Shown here piece by piece: positions 32,923-40,085 of a stretch of DNA of 40,761 bases. This DNA comes from Bordetella parapertussis (GTDB lineage: Bacteria; Pseudomonadota; Gammaproteobacteria; Burkholderiales; SG8-41): positions 1 to 40,761 of the forward strand of contig CAMBGJ010000005.1 in NCBI GenBank assembly GCA_945865805.1, given 5' to 3'. A program made the translations under genes and the position numbers. Each line of letters opens with the position of its first letter. Position 1 is the first letter of the stretch. Below the pieces are notes generated by a model. That model was not told the origin of the DNA. It saw only the letters and a program-made list of their open reading frames with translations, and did not search any database.

Positions 32923-34064
32923 TTTTTCCCAATGCCATGCTCGGCATGCTGGGCGGCGGCCAGTTGGGCCGCATGTTCACGCTGGCCGCACACAGCATGG
33001 GCTATCGCGTCACGGTGCTCGACCCCGACCCCTTAAGCCCCGCTGGCGCGATCGCCGATGTGCATCTGAAGGCGGCATATCAGGACCGCGAAGCGTTGCA
33101 GTTACTGGCCGACAGTTGCGCGGCAGTCACCACTGAATTTGAAAACGTGCCAGCGGAAAGCCTGCGCTGGCTGGCGAATCATTGCATCGTGCGGCCAGCG
33201 GGCGACGCGGTGGCGGTGGCACAGGATCGCATTCGCGAAAAGGCCTTCTTCCGGGCGTGTGGGCTGGGAGTGGCACCCTACGCGGTGATCGAGAATGCCG
33301 GTGATCTTGAACAAGGTGACGCAACTTTGTTCCCCGCCATCCTGAAACGCGCGCGTTTCGGCTACGACGGCAAGGGTCAGGCGCGCGTGGCCAACGTGGT
33401 AGAAGCGTGCGCGGCATTTGCCCAATTCGGCGCGGATGCCTGCGTGCTGGAGCGTCTGATTGATCTGGCCTGTGAAGTGTCAGTGGTGGTGGCACGCGGC
33501 GCGCAGGGAGCGACCTGTGTGTTTCCCGTCGCCGAGAATCAGCATCGCCACGGCATCCTTGATGTGTGCATCGTACCCGCGCGCATCGCGCCAGCGCTGG
33601 CCACGCAAGCCGAGCGCGCCGCCATGCTGATCGCCGAGCGGCTGAACTATGTAGGCGTGCTGGCGGTGGAGTTTTTTGTCACCGGCGGGGGCGAGTTACT
33701 GGTGAATGAAATCGCGCCGCGCCCGCACAACAGCGGGCACTACACCATCGACGCCTGCGCCACATCGCAGTACGAGCAACAGGCACGCGCCTTATGCGGC
33801 CTGCCGCTGGGCGACACGCGCTTGCTGGCACCGGTGGTGATGGTCAATTTGCTGGGCGACGCGTGGCAAAACGGCGTGCCGGATTGGCGGCAACTGTTTG
33901 AAAACCCGCGCGCCAAACTGCATCTCTACGGCAAACATGAAGCGCGTCCGGGTCGCAAAATGGGGCATTTCACGGTGCTGGGCGAAACAGTGGACGCGGC
34001 ATTACGCGAAGCGCTCGCGTTGCGCACCGCATTGTGCCCCGCGTTCGCGCTCGCCACGGCCTGA
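32919..34064 (+). CDS. purK: N5-carboxyaminoimidazole ribonucleotide synthase
   Basis: A 381-aa ATP-grasp enzyme that makes N5-CAIR from AIR, ATP and bicarbonate. Family blocks: [93 protein letters not shown] and [15 protein letters not shown] placed the start at ATG 32919, overlapping the purE stop; the frame is open further back only across purE. The sbtA-like gene begins 1 bp after the stop codon, so bicarbonate transport and a bicarbonate-consuming step are encoded side by side. Confidence 0.95.
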   Translation: MIFPNAMLGMLGGGQLGRMFTLAAHSMGYRVTVLDPDPLSPAGAIADVHLKAAYQDREALQLLADSCAAVTTEFENVPAESLRWLANHCIVRPAGDAVAVAQDRIREKAFFRACGLGVAPYAVIENAGDLEQGDATLFPAILKRARFGYDGKGQARVANVVEACAAFAQFGADACVLERLIDLACEVSVVVARGAQGATCVFPVAENQHRHGILDVCIVPARIAPALATQAERAAMLIAERLNYVGVLAVEFFVTGGGELLVNEIAPRPHNSGHYTIDACATSQYEQQARALCGLPLGDTRLLAPVVMVNLLGDAWQNGVPDWRQLFENPRAKLHLYGKHEARPGRKMGHFTVLGETVDAALREALALRTALCPAFALATA

Positions 34065-34065
34065 C

Positions 34066-34997
34066 ATGGAACCGGTTGTCGTGTTTTTTTGCTGGGGGTA
34101 GCGGGTGGTTTGCTGCGCACGGACCTCAAATTCCCGCCGGCGTTTTTTGACGCGCTGACGATTTATTTACTGTTGGCAATCGGCCTCAAAGGTGGCGTGG
34201 AATTGGCCAAGCACCCGTTGGCGAGCGCGGTGCTGCCCTCGGGTGCGGTGTTGCTCCTTGGGCTGGTGATACCGCTGATCGCTTATCCGATGCTGCGTTT
34301 TGGCGGTGGATTGCCGCGTGCAGACGCTGCGTCCATTGCCGCGCATTACGGCTCGGTGAGTGTGGTGACGTTTGCCGTGGCGACAGCCTATCTAACGCGG
34401 CTGGGCGTTGACTACGAAGGCCTGATCACCGTATTTCTGGTGTTGCTCGAAGCGCCGGCGATCCTAGTGGGCGTGCTGCTGGCGCGCCGCAGCGACGCCG
34501 CCGGCTCGTTTGCGCATGTTGCGCGCGAAGTCGTGCTGGGCAAAAGCGTGTTTCTGTTGTTGGGCGGTTTGGTGACGGGATGGGTGATCGGGGCGGTCAA
34601 TTTCACGCCACTTGAACCGTTGTTTGTCGACCTGTTTAAGGGCGTGCTCGCGTTGTTTCTATTGGAAGTGGGCCTGGTCGCGGCGCGTCACATCGGCGCG
34701 CTGCGGCGCTTTGGTTTGTTTCTGCTGGTGTTTGCGCTCGCGATGCCACTGGTGTCGGCCGCGCTGGGCCTGGCGACGGCCAAGCTGCTGGGGCTTTCCG
34801 TCGGCGGCGCGACGCTACTCGCGACGCTGGCGGCGAGCGCGTCGTATATTGCCGCGCCGGCGGCGATGCGGGTGGCGGTGCCGGAGGCCAATCCTGCGCT
34901 CTCGCTGGGTTCGGCCTTGGGCGTTACGTTTCCGTTTAACGTCGTGGCCGGTATACCGATTTATTACCAAGCCGCGCTGTGGCTGAACGGAGGCTGA
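34066..34997 (+). pseudogene. sbtA: SbtA-type sodium-dependent bicarbonate transporter, frameshifted near its start
   Basis: The frame 34089-34997 encodes about 300 aa of a multi-spanning membrane protein of the SbtA family: LKFPPAFFDALTIYLLLAIG, LKGGVELAKH, AAHYGSVSVVTFAVATAYL and LGVTFPFNVVAGIPIYYQAA. The natural start is missing from this frame. An ATG at 34066, one base after the purK stop, reads MEPVVVFFCWG and then stops. Adding one T to the seven-T tract at 34084-34090 gives MEPVVVFFLLGVAGGLLRTD, which matches family N termini. Either the base is missing through a sequencing error, or the gene is inactive or slippage-controlled. SbtA imports bicarbonate with sodium. The PII-like gene sbtB follows 1 bp downstream. 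I expect a functional gene in the real genome. Confidence 0.82.
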
Positions 34998-34998
34998 G

Positions 34999-35298
34999 AT
35001 GAGCGCCAAACGCAAGCTGCTTACCGTCATCTGCGAGACCGATATCGAGCGCAAACTGAGCAACGACGTGATGGCGCTAGGCGCGCACGGCTACACTGTG
35101 ACCGAGGCGCGCGGCCGCGGCGCTCACGGAGAGCGCGACGCGGCGTGGGGGCCGTCGGGCAACATCCGTATGGAAATCATTTGTGAGGAAGCCGTGGCGC
35201 GAGCCATCGCCGCCCATTTGGAGAGAACCTATTTTCAGCATTTTGGCATGGTGCTGTACATGTACGACGTCGAGGTCTTGCGCGACGGAAAATTTTAG
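34999..35298 (+). CDS. sbtB: SbtB-like PII family protein
   Basis: A 99-aa PII-superfamily protein: KLLTVICETDIERKLSNDVM, GAHGYTVTEARGRGAHGERD (the T-loop region), SGNIRMEIICEEAVARAI, then HFGMVLYMYDVEVLR. In cyanobacteria SbtB binds adenine nucleotides including cAMP and controls SbtA. The C-terminal CGPxGC extension (R-loop) of cyanobacterial SbtB is absent: the chain ends at RDGKF. The start ATG follows the sbtA stop by 1 bp with GGAGG upstream. The pair is embedded between purK and purC, so adenine nucleotide sensing could link transport to purine status (inference). Confidence 0.88.
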   Translation: MSAKRKLLTVICETDIERKLSNDVMALGAHGYTVTEARGRGAHGERDAAWGPSGNIRMEIICEEAVARAIAAHLERTYFQHFGMVLYMYDVEVLRDGKF

Positions 35299-35343
35299 TG
35301 GCGTGGTGTTAGTATCGCGTGCTCTAAATAGAAATTACTCATA

Positions 35344-36231
35344 ATGGCCCTTAGCGATGCGCTGCTGCAGTCCGACCTGAAAAGCCTGCCTTTTATACAT
35401 CGCGGCAAGGTGCGTGATCTCTACGCCGTGGGCGACGACAAGCTGCTGGTGATCCAGACCGACCGCCTCTCTGCATTTGACGTGATTCTGCCGGTGCCGA
35501 TACCCGGCAAGGGCCGCGTGCTCACCGAGTTATCGAACTTCTGGTTCAAAAAACTCGGCCATGTGATTCCGAATCACCTCACCGGTATCGCGCCGGAATC
35601 GGTGGTTTCAGTTGCTGATCAGGCGCAAGTCGCCGGTCGCTCCATGGTGGTTAAGAAATTAAAACCGCTGCTGGTCGAAGCAGTGGTGCGCGGCTACCTC
35701 ATCGGCTCCGGCTGGAGCGACTACAAAAAATCCGGCGCGGTGTGCGGCATCAAACTGCCCGAAGGTTTGCAGCAGGCGCAAAAGCTGCCGCAGGTGTTGT
35801 TCACGCCCTCCAGCAAGGCGCCCGCCGGCCAGCACGACGAAAATATCACCTACGCCGACGTGGAAGTCATCGTCGGCGCGGAACTCGCGGCGAAAGTGCG
35901 CGAGGTGTCGATCCGGCTGTATACCGAGGCCGCCGATTTTGCCGCCACGCGCGGGATGATCATCGCCGACACCAAGTTTGAGTTCGGCGTCGATGCGCAA
36001 AACAATCTGGTGCTGATCGACGAAATACTCACGCCGGATTCGTCGCGCTTCTGGCCCGCCGCCGAGTACCGCACCGGCATCAGCCCGCCGAGCTTCGACA
36101 AGCAGATCATCCGCGACTGGCTGGAAACAACGCCGTGGAACAAGAAACCGCCCGCGCCCACGCCCACGCCTGACGTGCTGGCGAAAACCGCCGGCAAATA
36201 TCGCGAAGTGCAGCAACTGCTGACGCAATAG
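35344..36231 (+). CDS. purC: Phosphoribosylaminoimidazole-succinocarboxamide synthase
   Basis: A 295-aa SAICAR synthetase, which joins CAIR and aspartate with ATP in purine synthesis, the step after PurE. Blocks: [95 protein letters not shown] and [11 protein letters not shown]. Length is that of the long (bacterial/fungal) form. It follows sbtB after 45 bp. No clear ribosome binding site precedes the ATG (AAATTACTCATA leader). The dcd-like gene follows after 11 bp. Confidence 0.96.
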   Translation: MALSDALLQSDLKSLPFIHRGKVRDLYAVGDDKLLVIQTDRLSAFDVILPVPIPGKGRVLTELSNFWFKKLGHVIPNHLTGIAPESVVSVADQAQVAGRSMVVKKLKPLLVEAVVRGYLIGSGWSDYKKSGAVCGIKLPEGLQQAQKLPQVLFTPSSKAPAGQHDENITYADVEVIVGAELAAKVREVSIRLYTEAADFAATRGMIIADTKFEFGVDAQNNLVLIDEILTPDSSRFWPAAEYRTGISPPSFDKQIIRDWLETTPWNKKPPAPTPTPDVLAKTAGKYREVQQLLTQ

Positions 36232-36242
36232 CGCGCCTTCTG

Positions 36243-37430
36243 ATGACTCGTGATATCGGCAGCCTGTTCCCGGAGCTTGAGAAAGACCTCAAACCCTACA
36301 CAGCTGACTACACCACTGGCATCCTGCCGTATCAGGATATCGTCAAACTGGTCAGCGGCGGGCGCATCAACGCCGTAAGTGCCATCGACGACGCGCAGAT
36401 ACAACCCGCCAGTCTTGATCTGCGCCTCGGCACCACCGCATGGCGCGTGCGCGCGAGTTTTTTGCCCGGCAAGGACACACCAGTGGCCGCAAAGATCGAG
36501 CGCATGATGATGCACAAGATCGATCTCACGCAGCCCACAGTGTTTGAAAAGGGTTGCGTTTACATTGCCGAGCTGATGGAAGAACTGCGGCTGCCGGCGG
36601 ATATTTCCGGTAAGTCGAATCCAAAAAGCTCCACCGGCCGACTGGATATTTTTACGCGGCTGATCGCCGACGGCGGCACGGAGTTTGAAAGCGTGCCCGA
36701 GGGTTATCGGGGCAAGCTGTATCTGGAAATCGTGCCACGCACCTTTAGCGTGCTGGCACGCCAGGGCGCGCGGCTGAATCAGATGCGTTTCGTGCGCGGC
36801 AATCCACCGCCGTCGGATCAGAAACTCGACGAACTGAATTCGATGGACGCCATCGTGTATTCGGACGCCGATACGCCCATGACCGCCATCGTCAACGACG
36901 GACTGTGGATTTCCGTCGATCTCGAAGGCGATGAAAATAACGGCGTCGTAGGCTACCGTGCCAAGCAACACGCGCCGTTGATCGATCTGGCGCGCGTGAA
37001 TCACTACGACCCGGCGGAGTTCTGGGAGCCGTTGAAGAGCGAGGCCCACCGCAGCCTGGTGCTCAACCCGGATGATTTTTATATTTTGATGTCGCGCGAG
37101 CGCATCCGCATTCCGCCGAGTTTCGCTGCGTCGATGGTGCCGTACGATCCGTCGGTGGGTGAGTTTCGCATTCACTACGCCGGGTTTTTCGATCCCGGTT
37201 TCGGCTACGGCAACAACGATGTCAACGGCGCACGCGCAGTGCTCGAAGTGCGCTCGCATGAAGTGCCGTTTCTGATCGAACACGGTCAGGGCGTCGGGCG
37301 GCTGATCTACGAACGGCTGCTGGGCAAGCCGGAGCGGCTGTACGGAGTGAACATCGGCTCGAACTATCAGGCGCAGGGTTTGAAATTGAGTAAGCAGTTC
37401 AAGACCTTTGCCACAGATTTACACCGATGA
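36243..37430 (+). CDS. dcd: 2'-deoxycytidine 5'-triphosphate deaminase (long, two-domain type)
   Basis: A 395-aa protein of the long dCTP deaminase family, in which the dUTPase-like fold is duplicated. The first half has GILPYQDIVKLVSGGRINAV, PASLDLRLGTTAWRVRASFL, LPADISGKSNPKSSTGRLDI and GKLYLEIVPRTFSVLARQGA. The second half has IRIPPSFAASMVPYDPSVGE, HYAGFFDPGFGYG and RAVLEVRSHEVPFLIEHGQG. It deaminates dCTP to dUTP and so feeds dTMP synthesis. The last residues (about KTFATDLHR) are encoded by the left arm of an inverted repeat, so the original C terminus has been replaced or extended. It follows purC after 11 bp. Confidence 0.9.
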   Translation: MTRDIGSLFPELEKDLKPYTADYTTGILPYQDIVKLVSGGRINAVSAIDDAQIQPASLDLRLGTTAWRVRASFLPGKDTPVAAKIERMMMHKIDLTQPTVFEKGCVYIAELMEELRLPADISGKSNPKSSTGRLDIFTRLIADGGTEFESVPEGYRGKLYLEIVPRTFSVLARQGARLNQMRFVRGNPPPSDQKLDELNSMDAIVYSDADTPMTAIVNDGLWISVDLEGDENNGVVGYRAKQHAPLIDLARVNHYDPAEFWEPLKSEAHRSLVLNPDDFYILMSRERIRIPPSFAASMVPYDPSVGEFRIHYAGFFDPGFGYGNNDVNGARAVLEVRSHEVPFLIEHGQGVGRLIYERLLGKPERLYGVNIGSNYQAQGLKLSKQFKTFATDLHR

Positions 37431-37499
37431 ACACGGTTTAAGAACCAGCGCGGGGTTGGAGTTAATCTGTGTTCATCGGTGTAAATCTGCGACAAAGGT
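37404..37499. repeat. Inverted repeat overlapping the 3' end of dcd
   Basis: The left arm (37404-37441, containing ACAGATTTACACCGATGAAC) and the right arm (37462-37499, containing TTCATCGGTGTAAATCTG) are inverted copies with a few mismatches around a 20-bp centre. This is the common GATTTACACCGATGAACACAG type of intergenic repeat. The left arm contains the last codons and the stop codon of dcd. The hairpin may act as a terminator. Confidence 0.8.
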
Positions 37500-37535
37500 T
37501 TTGTTGAACCGCCGAACGCCCACAGCGAACCCACT

Positions 37536-37566
37536 GTAACTATTTGTTTTTATTGACTTTTTTGAT
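37536..37566 (+). repeat. AT-rich dispersed repeat, copy G
   Basis: The sequence GTAACTATTTGTTTTTATTG followed by ACTTTTTTGAT matches the AT-rich element. It ends at the start codon of the TsaC/Sua5 gene and forms its whole leader, with no Shine-Dalgarno sequence in between. Confidence 0.75.
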
Positions 37567-38554
37567 GCCTATATCTACTGAGGCTGTGGCTGCAAACATC
37601 TCCCACGCGGTAGAAACGCTGCGCGCTGGCGGTCTGGTTGGCTTTCCCACCGAAACCGTCTACGGCCTCGGTGCCGACGCATCCAACGAAGCCGCGATCA
37701 AAAAAGTGTTCGCCGCCAAAGGTCGGCCGCACGATCATCCGCTCATTGTGCATATCGGCAGCGCGGCGCATGTGGCGGATTGGGCACGAGACATCCCGCA
37801 AGCCGCACACACGCTGGCCGAAAAATTCTGGCCCGGCCCGCTGACCTTGATACTCAAACGTGCAGCAGCCGTCAGCGATAGCGTCACCGGCGGGCAAGAC
37901 ACAGTGGCGCTGCGCGTGCCTGCGCATCCCGTGGCGCAAGCGCTGCTGCACGCCTTCGGCGGCGGCATCGTCGGCCCATCGGCCAATCGCTTCGGCCACG
38001 TATCACCCACCACCGCCGCGCACGTGCGTCAGGAGTTTGGCGATGCCGTTGCCTGCGTGCTCGACGGCGACGCCTGCGAAGTGGGCATTGAATCCGCCAT
38101 CGTGGATTTATCCGGCGCGGTGCCAGCGCTGTTGCGCCCCGGCTTGATCACCGCCGCACAAATTGAAGCCGCCTTGGGCACGGCACTGGCATTGCCCGGC
38201 GCGCAATCACCGCGCGCGCCCGGCATGCTGGAAAAACACTATGCGCCGCGCACGCCGTTGATGCTGGTTGCGGCTGATCTCATCGACGAACTCGCACGCA
38301 GCTTCGTGCGCCAGGGCCAGCGCGTTGCCGTGCTCGCACGCGGGGCGCGCCCGCCGCTGATCGCGAGCCTCACGTGGATAGCCGCGCCCGCCGCGCCCGG
38401 CGGCTACGCGCACGATCTGTACGCCAACCTGCGCCAACTGGATGCGGCGGGCTGCGATGTCATGCTGGTGGAAGAGCCGCCACTGGCCATCGCGTGGGTG
38501 GCCGTGCGTGACCGGCTGGCGCGCGCGGCGGCTGGCGCGCCACGGCACCGGTAG
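37565..38554 (+). CDS. L-threonylcarbamoyladenylate synthase (TsaC/Sua5 family)
   Basis: A 329-aa Sua5-type protein. Residues 10-200 form the YrdC domain (LRAGGLVGFPTETVYGLGAD, AKGRPHDHPLIVHIG, FWPGPLTLILKR, TVALRVPAHPVAQALL, GPSANRFGHVSPTTAAHV), and about 210-329 form a C-terminal Sua5 domain after the linker SPRAPGMLEKHYAPRTPL. It makes threonylcarbamoyl-AMP from threonine, bicarbonate and ATP for the t6A37 modification of tRNA, so it is a further bicarbonate-using enzyme near sbtAB. The ATG at 37565 follows an AT-rich repeat and lacks a ribosome binding site. It lies 134 bp after dcd and converges with the diguanylate cyclase gene. Confidence 0.92.
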   Translation: MPISTEAVAANISHAVETLRAGGLVGFPTETVYGLGADASNEAAIKKVFAAKGRPHDHPLIVHIGSAAHVADWARDIPQAAHTLAEKFWPGPLTLILKRAAAVSDSVTGGQDTVALRVPAHPVAQALLHAFGGGIVGPSANRFGHVSPTTAAHVRQEFGDAVACVLDGDACEVGIESAIVDLSGAVPALLRPGLITAAQIEAALGTALALPGAQSPRAPGMLEKHYAPRTPLMLVAADLIDELARSFVRQGQRVAVLARGARPPLIASLTWIAAPAAPGGYAHDLYANLRQLDAAGCDVMLVEEPPLAIAWVAVRDRLARAAAGAPRHR

Positions 38555-38556
38555 CG

Positions 38557-39482
38557 CTACACCGTCACGCGGTTGCGCCCGTTCTTTTTCGATTGATACA
38601 GCTTGCGATCGGCGTCTTCCAGCAAATCATTGGGCGCCTGAAACTTGACTTGCATTTCCGACACGCCCATCGACACCGTTTGCGAGAGTTTTTTACTCTC
38701 GAACTCGAACGCATGTTCGGCCACCGCCGTGCGTATGCGTTCAGCCAGTTCCGTGGCAGTAGTGGCATCCGCGCCGGGCAACACGGCGACAAATTCCTCG
38801 CCGCCGAATCGCGCCAAAATGTCGTTCGCACGCATGCACGATTTGGCCACCTGCGCACATTCGCGCAGGATGTAATCGCCACAGTTGTGGCCGTGCGTGT
38901 CGTTCACTTTCTTGAAGAAATCCAGATCGTAATAAATCACCGCCAGTGGCCGTCCGTAGACGCGACATAGACGAAATTCCGACGCCAGCGTTTCCAGCAG
39001 ATACTGTTTGTTAAAGAGCTCTGTGCCGGCATCGACGGTCGCCATGCGGTAAATATTGTCGTGGAACGCGCTCTCGATATTGTCCTGCGCGAAAAACTTG
39101 AACATCACGCTGCCAAAACGTAGGGTCGTGCCATCGCTGAGCGGCGTGCGGGGGCAATGCGCTGGCTTTGGATGAAAGTGCCGTTGGAGCTGCGCAGGTC
39201 TTCGATCTCGAAGGTCTCGCCGCTGGAGAAAATTTTCGCGTGTTCGCGCGACACGCTGCCGTCGGCCAGCATGATGCCGCACTCCTGCGCACGCCCCACC
39301 AGGATTTCCGGCGCATCGAGTTGATAGCGCCGTCCCAGCGAAGCGCCGCTGTATTGGATCAGGCAGGCGCGCACAGGCGTGGGCGCGCGCGTGACGGTCA
39401 CTTTCGGGGCGCCATCGGTGATGCGTGTCGCGATGTCGGACGCCATGCGTTTTGTGGTTCCCAAAAACTTTTGCGTGGCCAT
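38557..39482 (-). pseudogene. FHA-GGDEF diguanylate cyclase, split by a frameshift
   Basis: Two frames join to one protein. 39482 to about 39155 encodes an FHA domain (RRYQLDAPEILVGRAQECGI, DGSVSREHAKIF, IEDLRSSNGTFIQSQRI). The other frame, to 38557, continues with TPLSDGTTLRFGSVMFKFF and a GGDEF domain. The active site GGEEF is intact, and RAND five residues upstream is a complete inhibitory I-site (RxxD). The break lies at a five-G tract on the plus strand (39150-39154); one more base would join the frames as SQRIAPRTPLSDG. The product would make cyclic di-GMP, with FHA as a phosphothreonine-sensing input. It is read as broken here but may be intact in the real genome. It converges with the TsaC/Sua5 gene. 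Confidence 0.85.
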
Positions 39483-39526
39483 AATGACGCGCAGTTTACC
39501 GAAAGATGGATTGGTTGGGCGGCAGC

Positions 39527-40066
39527 TCAGTTCTTGAGACGGCTGCCCAGCGCCTTGGCGATCAGCGTCAGGCCGGAGATTTCCCCCGCTGTAGCTGCTG
39601 CATCCCCCGCGCCTGCGCCGTGCAGGCCAGCGCGCAGATTGTCGGCAAAGGTGGCAATCAACTGCGCCGAAATCGCCGAAATCATGCCCACACCCCGCCC
39701 GTACTGCGCCACCTGCCCGGCCAATTGCAGATCGCTCACCATGGCTACGCGCGTGCCACCCTCGTGCGGCTGCAAGCTAAACCGCGTCATGGTGTTGGCA
39801 TTGCCACGGCCTTTGGTTTCCGCCCACGCGGCTTTGATCACCGCGGCGTGCGCGCTTTCGTCACGATTTTCCAGCCGCAAATTGCCCGCGAATATCATCG
39901 TCAGCGGGCCCAGCTTCACCGTTACGCGGCCTTTGTAATGATCGGCGCTGATCTGCTCGATCAGGCTGGCGCCGGGAAAACACGCCGCTGTGCGTGGCAC
40001 GTCCATCAGCAACGGCCAGGCGGCGGCGGGCGGCAGCGGCAGATCAAAATGATTGTCGATTTCCAT
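39527..40066 (-). CDS. CoxG-like SRPBCC family protein
   Basis: A 179-aa protein of the CoxG (carbon monoxide dehydrogenase subunit G-like) branch of the SRPBCC fold: FPGASLIEQISADHYKGRVT, VKLGPLTMIFAGNLRL and SLQPHEGGTRVAMVSDLQLA, then GQVAQYGRGVGMISAISAQL near the end. In CO-oxidising bacteria CoxG helps to anchor or mature the molybdenum dehydrogenase; stand-alone homologues accompany other molybdenum hydroxylases. No such enzyme is seen in the window, so the role is open. It lies 19 bp downstream of a TctC gene, in the same direction. Start ATG at 40066. Confidence 0.88.
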   Translation of the reverse strand: MEIDNHFDLPLPPAAAWPLLMDVPRTAACFPGASLIEQISADHYKGRVTVKLGPLTMIFAGNLRLENRDESAHAAVIKAAWAETKGRGNANTMTRFSLQPHEGGTRVAMVSDLQLAGQVAQYGRGVGMISAISAQLIATFADNLRAGLHGAGAGDAAATAGEISGLTLIAKALGSRLKN

Positions 40067-40085
40067 CGATTTACACGTCGGGCGA

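Noticed and set aside
35850-37283. A 477-codon open frame opposite purC and dcd
   Set aside because: It is a shadow of two conserved plus-strand genes, with no family features.
15639-37499. Hairpin repeats considered as a CRISPR array
   Set aside because: The hairpins are single, dissimilar and widely spaced, without regular spacers or cas genes.
3505-37566. AT-rich repeat considered as an IHF site
   Set aside because: The complement contains TATCAA, but the required TTR at the correct spacing is absent in the best copies, so only a half-site matches.
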